Source: an uncultured Rickettsiales bacterium
GTDB taxonomy: Bacteria > Pseudomonadota > Alphaproteobacteria > UBA8366
Assembly (NCBI GenBank): GCA_913046825.1
Contig: CAJWTF010000174.1
Location: forward strand, 1 to 6,840
Direction of reading: 5' to 3'
DNA: 6,840 nt
Every line of letters begins with the position of its first letter. The first letter of the stretch is position 1. Made by a program: the position numbers and the translations under genes. The notes under the pieces were generated by a model that was given only the letters and a program-made list of their open reading frames with translations, made no database searches and was not told the origin of the DNA. Below are positions 1-5,772 of this stretch, piece after piece.

Positions 1-119
1 TGCAATATGTAAGCGAGCGCCGTTCCGTCGATCACCATCTCATCGCGATGAACTCTTGCCGCCAACGTCTCTTGGTCGTCCGTCAAATCGATACGCGTAT
101 CGGAATTATCTGTGCTCAT
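1..119 (-). CDS. N-terminal fragment of a minus-strand protein, possibly an M19-type (membrane dipeptidase-like) peptidase
   Basis: Thirty-nine codons read without a stop from an ATG at 119 down to the left edge, so the rest of the gene lies outside the window. The fragment begins MSTDNSDTRIDLTDD and then has RVHRDEMVIDGT. A short acidic leader followed by a helix and then 'hydrophobic-IDG' resembles the start of M19 (renal dipeptidase-like) proteins, where a VIDG-type strand opens the metal-dependent TIM barrel. That is inference from a short stretch; none of the zinc ligands is visible. A GAGG lies 11 nt before the ATG and could be a weak ribosome binding site. The gene has the same direction as the rest of the row but is separated from the dioxygenase upstream by 419 bp, so it may have its own promoter. 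It is too short to be listed by a length-filtered ORF search, but I consider the coding call fairly good and the family call weak. Confidence 0.5.
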   Translation of the reverse strand, partial: MSTDNSDTRIDLTDDQETLAARVHRDEMVIDGTALAYIL

Positions 120-538
120 TACAAATGTTTGCCTCGAACATCACTAGTCGGCAGATCTTATCACGCTATCTGCGCTGGCATAACAGCGATGTGATTTCCG
201 CGAATCGATACTGCACCGTGTCTGTTTGCAATGAGATATCTAATGCCGCTTGTGCGGTAAATATGGTGAGTACAATTGCCAATTCCGAGCAACGCGCGCT
301 CGACGGTATAGAGTTCAATGTCGCTATCTATCGGGACACAGCAAAACCAGCCGACGACGTATCGTTATACGATTCTGTCCAGGTTGAGTTCGAGATGTGG
401 GGCGTGAGCGACGATGACGCACGCTTTATGGTCAAGGCCTGAAAACAACGGTGACCCATCTATGGATCCGTCGCCGTGGCGACTGCTGACACAATTAGTG
501 GCCTTCACCGCGCACGGCTTTGGCAAAGCTCAAGTAAT
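120..538. other. Gene-poor stretch between the second dioxygenase and the partial left-edge gene
   Basis: No recognisable gene on either strand. By eye the composition is about half GC, lower than the flanking genes. A plus-strand open frame runs from a TTG at 56 (or an ATG at 125) to 442, 128 or 105 codons. It has no ribosome binding site, overlaps the left-edge gene if taken from 56, shows no strong preference for G or C at third positions, and matches no family I recognise. A small GCTTT/AAAGC hairpin (517-529) and a GTCGC/GCGAC hairpin (470-483) lie downstream of the dioxygenase stop, neither followed by a T-run. The stretch could hold the promoter of the left-edge gene, but I cannot point to clear -35/-10 boxes. 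Confidence 0.5.
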
Positions 539-1402
539 TCACGCCGGTCGATCACCGGCGATTGTGACGCGGTGCATTTCGCGGCGATGGCCGTGATAAT
601 CATTTAGGGCATAATGCTGTGTGCATCGATTGTCCCAGAAGGCAATGGAATTGGCGCGCCAACGGAACCGGCACGTAAATTCTGGCCGTCGCGCATGAAG
701 GGTGAGTAATTCTAAAAGAGGTGCGCTTTCTTCATGCGTCATGCCTTCAAATCTCTGCATTGAGATAGCGCTGACGAACAGCGACTTGCGACCAGTCTCC
801 GGATGAGTGCGAACCACTGGATGCGCAACCTCATCTGTCGCGTCTTCTTTTACTTGGACGTCCATGGACCGGCTGAATTGATCCTGGCGCAATGTCACCT
901 GACTATTGCTCGCACCGTAGGAGCGCTCGCCCGTGTGAATCACCTTGAGCCCGTCCAGCAACGCTTTCATGCCATCGGACAAGGCGTCATAGGCGTGGTA
1001 CATGTTGACGAAAATGGTGTCACCGCCCGATTCCGGCACCTCCAAGGCGTAGAGAATCTGGCCCATCGGCGGTGACTCGTGAAAGGACACGTCACTGTGC
1101 CAAATCCCGCCAAAATTGGCCGCCCGATCGTCCGCTTCCTTGATAACCGGCAGAATTTCGGGGTGGCCGGGAAGGCCCTTGGCATAGGCATGTTTCTCGA
1201 TCTCGCCGAAACAGCGGGAAAAGGCTAAGTGCTGTTCCGGTGTAATTGTCTGATCGCGGAAGAAAATCACGAGATGATCATGCAATGCTTGCCGGATTTC
1301 CGCGAAGGTCGCGTCGTCAAGAGGTTCGGCCAAGTCTATACCGTGAATTTCCGCGCCGAGGGCACCCGAAATCGGTCTTGCCTCTATATTGTGATACGCC
1401 AT
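539..1402 (-). CDS. TauD/TfdA-family Fe(II)/2-oxoglutarate-dependent dioxygenase (second copy)
   Basis: A 287-residue protein of usual length for TauD/TfdA enzymes, which couple oxidative decarboxylation of 2-oxoglutarate to hydroxylation of a substrate, often releasing a heteroatom group (sulfite in TauD, phenol in TfdA). All cofactor residues are present: the iron ligands H102 and D104 in WHSDVSF, distal H263 in TQHYALNDY, the 2-oxoglutarate contacts T129 in GGDTIF and R278 in RREMHRV (15 residues after the distal His, as in E. coli TauD). R274 matches a second conserved arginine. It should be cytoplasmic; no signal peptide is seen. The ATG at 1402 is preferred because the family N-terminus begins there and a GGGGA lies 11 nt upstream; a TTG at 1444 would add 14 uncharacteristic residues. 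It follows the aldolase by 111 bp, across a strong hairpin. It is a paralogue of the dioxygenase at 3856-4716 but differs in the central substrate-facing loop (about residues 160-195). The substrate is unknown; calling it taurine dioxygenase is not justified. Confidence 0.93.
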   Translation of the reverse strand: MAYHNIEARPISGALGAEIHGIDLAEPLDDATFAEIRQALHDHLVIFFRDQTITPEQHLAFSRCFGEIEKHAYAKGLPGHPEILPVIKEADDRAANFGGIWHSDVSFHESPPMGQILYALEVPESGGDTIFVNMYHAYDALSDGMKALLDGLKVIHTGERSYGASNSQVTLRQDQFSRSMDVQVKEDATDEVAHPVVRTHPETGRKSLFVSAISMQRFEGMTHEESAPLLELLTLHARRPEFTCRFRWRANSIAFWDNRCTQHYALNDYHGHRREMHRVTIAGDRPA

Positions 1403-1460
1403 GCGAGGACATTTCCCCGAACTGAGGTTGGAACAATACCACAAGACTTATACGCCTGTG

Positions 1461-1489
1461 CGCCAGCCGGTCGTGAAGACCGGCTGGCG
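1461..1489. repeat. Perfect 12-bp inverted repeat between the aldolase and dioxygenase genes
   Basis: The arms CGCCAGCCGGTC (1461-1472) and GACCGGCTGGCG (1478-1489) pair without mismatch around the 5-nt loop GTGAA. It begins 24 bp after the aldolase stop on the minus strand. Neither strand has a run of T after the stem, so it is not a textbook intrinsic terminator. It could be a partial or Rho-assisted terminator, an RNA processing or stability element that lowers expression of the dioxygenase downstream, or a dispersed palindromic repeat. Confidence 0.7.
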
Positions 1490-1513
1490 GCGGTATCCTG
1501 AGTCTGCGGTTCC

Positions 1514-2281
1514 CTAGCTGGTTTTGGCTTTTAGCGTGTCGAGTTGCTGCTTTGCACCGGCGATCATGCAGTTTAGATCGGACGTCAGCATCACCATGTC
1601 GAAGCCGCGTTTTACAGCACCGGCCGCAAAATCAGCACCCGCACAGTGCATGACGGCCTTAATGCCGTGCTTGTGCGCGGCATCGCGAATCTTGTCGCAG
1701 GTGGCCAGATGGGTCGCGTCAGGATTGTCGGGGCGCGGCGGCAGTCCCAATGCGTAAGACAAATCGGCCGGTCCGATATAAACCGCGTCGAGGCCCGGTG
1801 TCGCACAAATAGCATCTAGGTTAGCGAGACCTTCTTGTGTCTCGATCATGGCCATGACGACGATTTCCTCGTTCGCCTCATCGAAATAATTGGCGCCCCC
1901 GTAATGCGCGGCACGCACTGGGCCTGACGAGCGGATACCATCTGGCATGTAGCGACACGCGGCCACCGCTTGCGCTGCTTCCTCCGCATTGTTAACCAGC
2001 GGCACAATGATACCGTATGCGCCAAGGTCTAGGGCCCGCATGATGTTTGCCGGATCATTCCATGCGACGCGCACGAACGGGACCGTGTCGGTCTGCGAGA
2101 TCGCCTGCAGCATGGGTAAAACGTCATTTAATTCCGACGTGCCGTGCTGTAAGTCGATGCAGAGGGCGTCAAACCCTTGCCGTGCCATGATCTCAGCCGT
2201 GAATCCATGAGAAATGGAGAGCCAGCCCAGAGTAGAGCACTTTCCGTCACGCCACATTTGTTTGATCTTGTTCGGTCGCAT
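1514..2281 (-). CDS. HpcH/HpaI-family class II aldolase (2-keto-3-deoxy-acid aldolase type)
   Basis: A 255-residue protein of normal length for this metal-dependent TIM-barrel aldolase family, whose members (HpaI, GarL, RhmA) cleave 2-keto-3-deoxy acids to pyruvate and an aldehyde. Family signatures appear in order: DLQHG (D43, catalytic H46), FVRVAWND (R71, pyruvate carboxylate contact), the PDGIRSSGPVRA loop (113-124), metal ligand E147 in MIETQEG and metal ligand D173 in GPADLS. The common DLEHG is DLQHG here. The ATG at 2281 is chosen over one two codons earlier (2287) because AAGGA at 2288-2292 sits 6 nt from the former and abuts the latter. The amidase ends 138 bp upstream and a dioxygenase follows. 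In this setting it probably performs the carbon-carbon cleavage of a degradation route, giving a central metabolite. The exact substrate cannot be assigned; a citrate lyase beta subunit is unlikely given the HpaI-type motifs. Confidence 0.93.
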   Translation of the reverse strand: MRPNKIKQMWRDGKCSTLGWLSISHGFTAEIMARQGFDALCIDLQHGTSELNDVLPMLQAISQTDTVPFVRVAWNDPANIMRALDLGAYGIIVPLVNNAEEAAQAVAACRYMPDGIRSSGPVRAAHYGGANYFDEANEEIVVMAMIETQEGLANLDAICATPGLDAVYIGPADLSYALGLPPRPDNPDATHLATCDKIRDAAHKHGIKAVMHCAGADFAAGAVKRGFDMVMLTSDLNCMIAGAKQQLDTLKAKTS

Positions 2282-2287
2282 TATCAT

Positions 2288-2292
2288 TCCTT
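2288..2292 (-). promoter_or_regulatory. Ribosome binding site that decides the aldolase start
   Basis: AAGGA on the minus strand, 6 nt before the ATG at 2281. The alternative ATG at 2287 would directly touch it, which is too close for normal initiation. Confidence 0.65.
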
Positions 2293-2382
2293 TAGCATTG
2301 TTAGCTGTTGAAATTTTCGGCGTGGGGCCGTTGGCGCTGATGGCAGCGCTCGCATGGTTGGGATACGACGGCTCTTTCAGCC

Positions 2383-2410
2383 ACCGGCATTAAGACACTT
2401 AATAACCGGT
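2383..2410. promoter_or_regulatory. Interrupted palindrome, candidate operator or transcript-end structure
   Basis: A perfect inner dyad ATTAAG/CTTAAT around ACA (2389-2403) is nested in outer arms ACCGG (2383-2387) and CCGGT (2406-2410), with one base and two bases bulged between the arms. It starts 9 bp after the amidase stop and lies about 100 bp before the aldolase start. The AT-rich 15-bp inner dyad has the size and T-N11-A shape of many LysR-type binding sites. As RNA it would also fold into a hairpin, but no T-run follows. No regulator gene is in the window, so the role is inferred. Confidence 0.4.
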
Positions 2411-2419
2411 TCGAATTCA

Positions 2420-3829
2420 TCAATCCACGTTTACCGGCGCCACATTCTCCAATATCCAACGGGCGATGCCGGTCATGCGGGCGTCTTCGCCTTGTTGGCC
2501 GATTACTTGGACGCCGACCGGTAATCCACCGACGCCGAGCAACGGCATGGTGACCGCTGGAGCAAAAAGCATCGAGCTTGGATAGTTACAGATCGCATCG
2601 CCGGTTGGGCGCGGGGCCAATGGTTTGCCCGGCTCGTCGCGGGGTTGCAGCGGGGCCGGTCCGGGGCAGGACAGGCTTATGATTGCGTCGGCGAAGGGTG
2701 CCACGCTGTTGTGATGAATTTGTGCTTTTGCGCGCTCCAAAAGTGCTGCCCGGTAGTTGTCGGGCGTCATCGCTTCCGCCTTCGCCAAGATGGCCTGGGC
2801 TCGTTCGCTGACGCCGTTGGGGCTCTCGTTCACCAAGTTGCGTTGCGCCCAGCGGTTCTCCCAACTGGTGATGGCGCTGCAGATGCCACCCGCACCTTCG
2901 ACGGCGCTCTCAAGGTCTTCGCAGGCTGGATTGTCGGCGCGTCGTAAGATTTCGACACCCGCATCGGAAAGGTTGTTGAGCAGGGTCTCAAACGCGGATT
3001 TGCTGGCGTCATCCAAAATTTTCCAACCGTCACCCTCGAGCACAAGTAGCCGTGTTGGATGGGTTGCCGATGGTGTCGCAGACGGGCCAACAAGGCCGGG
3101 ATACCCGCGGTCGCCACCCGCCCGTTTGGCGATCTCGATCGCCGTGATCCACATATCCTCGATACAGCCCGCGTGGACACCATGGGTGCTCATGCTGGTC
3201 GCTTGCCGCTCGCCCCGATTGATGCCGCCCTGGCTCGGCTTGAGGGCGACATTGCCGCAATAGGCGGCGGGGCGGATGATTGATCCGCCGACTTGCGTGC
3301 CGATTGCGGTTGGCAACATGCGTGCGGCGACTGCCGCGGCAGAGCCGGAGGACGAGCCGCCCGGCGTGCGCGCTGGATCGAAGGGATTCGTCGTCGGTCC
3401 TGGATGTGATCCACCGAGCTCTGCCGTGACCGTCTTGGCGACGATGACCGCGCCCGCTTCGCGCAACGCCCAGACGGCCGCGTTGTCTCGTTTCGGGAAA
3501 TTACCGATATACGCGTCGCAGCCCATCTGCGTTGGCATATCCTTGGTTTCGAGCAGATCTTTGATCCCGATGGGCAAGCCGTCGATTGGGGAGAGCGGAT
3601 TGCCGTTCTTCCAACGCTGGGTGCTCTCATCCGCTGCTGCGCGTGCGCCCGGCTCGTTGATGGCAGGAAATGCCTTCACGACCGGCTCGCGCTCGGCGAT
3701 GGTCTTCAGGCAGCGCTCCAGATAATCACGCGGCGTATCGGAGCCGTCGGCAAAAGCGCTTGTCGCGTCATGGTACGTAAGTGCCTTGAAAGTGCGAGGG
3801 TCGTATCTCGTTGGTGTATGGGCGTCCAT
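2420..3829 (-). CDS. Amidase-signature family hydrolase
   Basis: A 469-residue serine hydrolase of the amidase-signature family, which cleaves carbon-nitrogen bonds in carboxamides or similar compounds. The complete Ser-cisSer-Lys triad is visible: K90 in GIKD, cis-Ser S159 in the glycine/serine-rich PGGSSSGSAAAVA stretch and nucleophile S183 in GTQVGGSIIRPA. The 24-residue spacing of the two serines matches fatty acid amide hydrolase. The family C-terminal segment LPVGVQVIGQQGEDA is intact near residue 445. No signal peptide or membrane segment is seen, so it is probably cytoplasmic. It begins 26 bp after the dioxygenase stop and has a strong ribosome binding site, consistent with one operon. 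GatB and GatC genes are absent and the neighbours are catabolic, so it is unlikely to be the tRNA amidotransferase subunit GatA. The NRGERQ and THGVHAGCIEDMW segments suggest a defined subfamily of alphaproteobacterial amidases with uncharacterised substrates; that last point is from memory of the family. Confidence 0.94.
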   Translation of the reverse strand: MDAHTPTRYDPRTFKALTYHDATSAFADGSDTPRDYLERCLKTIAEREPVVKAFPAINEPGARAAADESTQRWKNGNPLSPIDGLPIGIKDLLETKDMPTQMGCDAYIGNFPKRDNAAVWALREAGAVIVAKTVTAELGGSHPGPTTNPFDPARTPGGSSSGSAAAVAARMLPTAIGTQVGGSIIRPAAYCGNVALKPSQGGINRGERQATSMSTHGVHAGCIEDMWITAIEIAKRAGGDRGYPGLVGPSATPSATHPTRLLVLEGDGWKILDDASKSAFETLLNNLSDAGVEILRRADNPACEDLESAVEGAGGICSAITSWENRWAQRNLVNESPNGVSERAQAILAKAEAMTPDNYRAALLERAKAQIHHNSVAPFADAIISLSCPGPAPLQPRDEPGKPLAPRPTGDAICNYPSSMLFAPAVTMPLLGVGGLPVGVQVIGQQGEDARMTGIARWILENVAPVNVD

Positions 3830-3834
3830 TTTAC

Positions 3835-3840
3835 TCTCCT
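3835..3840 (-). promoter_or_regulatory. Strong ribosome binding site of the amidase gene
   Basis: AGGAGA on the minus strand, 5 nt before the ATG at 3829. It lies in the 26-bp gap behind the dioxygenase gene, fixes the amidase start and fits translation from a shared transcript. Confidence 0.8.
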
Positions 3841-3855
3841 CAATTCGATAAGCGA

Positions 3856-4716
3856 TCAGACGGGCCGGTCACCGACGACCTGGACCCGCCGCATATCCCG
3901 TCGATAGCCGTGATAGTCGTTGACGGCGATATGATTGATGCACCGATTGTCCCAAAACGTGATCGAGCCGGGCTCCCAACGGAATCGGAACGTGAATTCC
4001 GGTCGCGCGGCGTGAGCAAATAGGTAATTGAGGAGGGGGGCGCTTTCCTCCTCGGTCATCCCATCGAAGCGGCGCGTGTAGGAAATGTTGACGAACAAGC
4101 TCTTGCGGCCGGATTCAGGGTGCGTGCGGACGACCGGATGGACGTTTTCAGTTACCTGCCATTCGTCGTCGACGCGAACGCCGACCGATCGTCCCTTGCC
4201 GAGATGCGATTTTGGGCCTGCGACCCGCGTGTCGTTGTGTACGGCCCGCAATCCGCCAAGCAATTCCTTCATTCCGTCCGAGAGCGCTTCATAGGCGAGA
4301 TATTGATTGGCGAACATCGTGTCGCCACCTCGGGTTGGAGTTTCCAGCGCATAGAGTATGCCACCCATCGGCGGCGTCGCGAGACAAGTGGTGTCCGCAT
4401 GCCAATCTTCGCCGACGACTTGTGTCGCGTCCGGTTCTTTCAGGATATTTACGACCTCGGGATGTGATCCCGTGCGGATCAAGTTTGGATGGACCAACAG
4501 ATCACCGAACCGGCGACCAAACGCCATAAGGGTATCTTCGGTGAGTGATTGGTCGCGAAAGAAGATGACGAGGTTCTCGATCAATGCACCGCGAATTTCC
4601 GCGATCACGTCGTCCGATGGGTTTTGCGAGAGGTCGACGCCGGAAATTACACCGCCGCCGGCGCCAGCCAACCGGTCGACCGTGATGTGTCGATAACCTG
4701 TGGTGTTTCCATCCAT
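3856..4716 (-). CDS. TauD/TfdA-family Fe(II)/2-oxoglutarate-dependent dioxygenase (first copy)
   Basis: A 286-residue TauD/TfdA enzyme with all cofactor residues: iron ligands H106 and D108 in DWHADTT, distal H262 in INHIAVNDY, T133 in GGDTMF and the 2-oxoglutarate arginine R277 in RRDMRRV, 15 residues after the distal His. Over the last 67 residues about two thirds are identical to the dioxygenase at 539-1402 by eye, so the two are paralogues. They differ around the distal His (NHIAV here, QHYAL there) and in the central loop (about residues 160-190), which suggests different or successive substrates. The start is uncertain. The ATG at 4716 gives the family N-terminus but has no ribosome binding site at normal distance; a GTG at 4749 would add 11 residues and place an AGGAGGG just inside the reading frame. 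The amidase follows after 26 bp, and the reductase lies 92 bp upstream, enough for an internal promoter. The substrate is unknown. Confidence 0.93.
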   Translation of the reverse strand: MDGNTTGYRHITVDRLAGAGGGVISGVDLSQNPSDDVIAEIRGALIENLVIFFRDQSLTEDTLMAFGRRFGDLLVHPNLIRTGSHPEVVNILKEPDATQVVGEDWHADTTCLATPPMGGILYALETPTRGGDTMFANQYLAYEALSDGMKELLGGLRAVHNDTRVAGPKSHLGKGRSVGVRVDDEWQVTENVHPVVRTHPESGRKSLFVNISYTRRFDGMTEEESAPLLNYLFAHAARPEFTFRFRWEPGSITFWDNRCINHIAVNDYHGYRRDMRRVQVVGDRPV

Positions 4717-4808
4717 GTAGGTGTCGCGGCGTGGGCCACCCTCCTGCACTTTGATTTGATCCGATAGAATTTAGTCTAGGGTGTTGGCTGTCGAATAGAA
4801 GGGCGCGC
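4717..4808 (-). other. Gap before the first dioxygenase, with an oddly placed Shine-Dalgarno-like AGGAGGG
   Basis: The gap is AT-rich around 4750-4800 compared with its neighbours. On the minus strand it holds AGGAGGG (4739-4745), 22 nt upstream of the preferred ATG, and a TCGACA near 4790 that resembles a -35 box but has no convincing -10 partner. It could carry a promoter, but I cannot show one. Confidence 0.3.
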
Positions 4809-5732
4809 TTATACGTCTTCCCAATACTGGATCATGCGCCGCCGCATGGCATCGTCTGGCAAACGACCGCGACCGGCCGCCAAATTATCGATCATGTGAT
4901 TTGGCTTGGACGTTGCCGGGATGACGCACGTGACAGCCGGATGGCTCATCACGAATTTTAGGAAAAACTGGCTCCACGTCTTGCAATCGAATTCCTGCGC
5001 CCAATCCGGCAAGCTTTCACCCGTGATTGAGGCGAACAGATTTCCGCCTTCGTAGGGACGATTTACGATAATAGCGATCCCGCGTTCGGCGGCTACCGGC
5101 AAGAGTTTGTCCTCCACCGCACGTTCCCCGATGGAATAAGCCATCTGCACGAAGTCTATGTCTTCGTTCTCCATGACAGCGACCAGATCGTCGATGGCGT
5201 GGCTGGAGTAATGAGTGATGCCGATATAGCGGAAAATGCCCGCGGCCTTCCAAAGACGTAGCGTCTCCAATTGGGTGCGCCAGTCGATCAAATTGTGAAT
5301 TTGCATCAGGTCGATGACATTGGTCCGCATTTGGCGTAGCGATTCTTCCATTTGCGCGATGCCCCGGTCCCTTCCTTCGGTCCAAACCTTGGTCGCTAGG
5401 AAGGCGCGCCTCCGGTCTTCGGTCTCCGCGAGGAGGTCGCCGACGATGCCTTCGGCGCGACCGTACATCGGTGACGCATCGACAACACTGCCGCCAGCTT
5501 CGAACATGAGTTGGATTACTTCGCGTTGCGGGGCTCTCATGTCGGAGGTGTCAAAGACGTCAAATGCCCGCCATGTGCCCAAGCCAACCATCGGCAGTAG
5601 CTCACCGGATTTCGGGATCGCACGTTGCATGACAGGCTCCATCGCATAGGGCATTTCGGGTAGGCCAAGCGGGGCGACGCCAGCGGCCGCACCTTCCAGA
5701 AAATGTCGTCGAGTAACGTCGTATACAGTCAT
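4809..5732 (-). CDS. Aldo/keto reductase with N-terminal twin-arginine motif
   Basis: A 307-residue protein starting MTVYDVTRRHFLEG. RR at 8-9 followed by xFL fits the Tat consensus, but the hydrophobic stretch (15-30) is weak and no clean AxA cleavage site is seen, so export is possible rather than certain. The remainder is an aldo/keto reductase barrel, a family that reduces aldehydes or ketones with NAD(P)H. The catalytic tetrad is intact: D85 and Y90 in VDASPMYGRAE, K115 in LATKVW and H146 in MQIHNL. The segment IPATSKPNHMIDN (271-283) matches the C-terminal nucleotide-phosphate-binding region. The ATG at 5732 is chosen because it gives the Tat-type start; a start at 5822 would overlap the cyclase by 50 bp and add 30 unlike residues. 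It lies 40 bp after the cyclase stop, or only 4 bp after the next in-frame stop of that gene (see the cyclase), so the two are probably co-transcribed. Ribosome binding site: only a distant AAGG. The substrate is unknown. Confidence 0.92.
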   Translation of the reverse strand: MTVYDVTRRHFLEGAAAGVAPLGLPEMPYAMEPVMQRAIPKSGELLPMVGLGTWRAFDVFDTSDMRAPQREVIQLMFEAGGSVVDASPMYGRAEGIVGDLLAETEDRRRAFLATKVWTEGRDRGIAQMEESLRQMRTNVIDLMQIHNLIDWRTQLETLRLWKAAGIFRYIGITHYSSHAIDDLVAVMENEDIDFVQMAYSIGERAVEDKLLPVAAERGIAIIVNRPYEGGNLFASITGESLPDWAQEFDCKTWSQFFLKFVMSHPAVTCVIPATSKPNHMIDNLAAGRGRLPDDAMRRRMIQYWEDV

Positions 5733-5736
5733 TGAT

Positions 5737-5772
5737 TTAGGATCGATTGGCCTTGGGCGCGAAAATTTCGAT
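5737..5772 (-). pseudogene. Apparent remnant of the cyclase C-terminal tail behind an in-frame stop
   Basis: Eleven codons directly after the cyclase TAA (5773-5775), in the same frame, read IEIFAPKANRS and end at TAA 5737-5739. Family members commonly end with a 'LRGVG-x-P-x-E-x-F' type segment, so the stop sits where a proline-type codon would be expected. The remnant ends 4 bp before the reductase ATG, the spacing expected of adjoining operon genes. A nonsense change, a small local rewrite, stop readthrough or a sequence error would all give this picture. Confidence 0.5.

Noticed and set aside
56..442. Plus-strand open frame of 128 codons
   Set aside because: It starts at TTG, overlaps the left-edge gene, has no ribosome binding site and matches no family I know. 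It is mentioned in the gap entry but not called as a gene.
542..560. 7-bp inverted repeat CGCCGGT/ACCGGCG
   Set aside because: It spans the last codons and stop of the dioxygenase (AGDRPA), where codon choice alone can create it, and no T-run follows on either strand.
539..1402. Naming either dioxygenase as taurine dioxygenase (tauD) or 2,4-D dioxygenase (tfdA)
   Set aside because: Only iron and 2-oxoglutarate residues are shared with certainty. No taurine or 2,4-D pathway genes are nearby, and the substrate loops of the two copies differ.
1403..1444. TTG start for the second dioxygenase
   Set aside because: The extra 14 residues are unlike TauD N-termini, and the ATG at 1402 has a plausible upstream GGGGA.
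2334..2349. Hairpin GCGCTG/CAGCGC with ATGG loop
   Set aside because: Only six base pairs and no T-run; this is expected by chance in GC-rich DNA.
2757..3263. Plus-strand open frame of 168 codons
   Set aside because: It lies entirely opposite the amidase gene, whose catalytic motifs are intact; it is a shadow of GC-rich coding sequence. The frames at 3276-3725 and 2645-2947 are the same case.
2420..3829. Amidase as GatA of the tRNA amidotransferase
   Set aside because: There are no gatB or gatC neighbours, and the protein lies within a catabolic row.
4120..4467. Plus-strand frames opposite the first dioxygenase
   Set aside because: The minus-strand dioxygenase is unmistakable, and the antisense translations show no family pattern.
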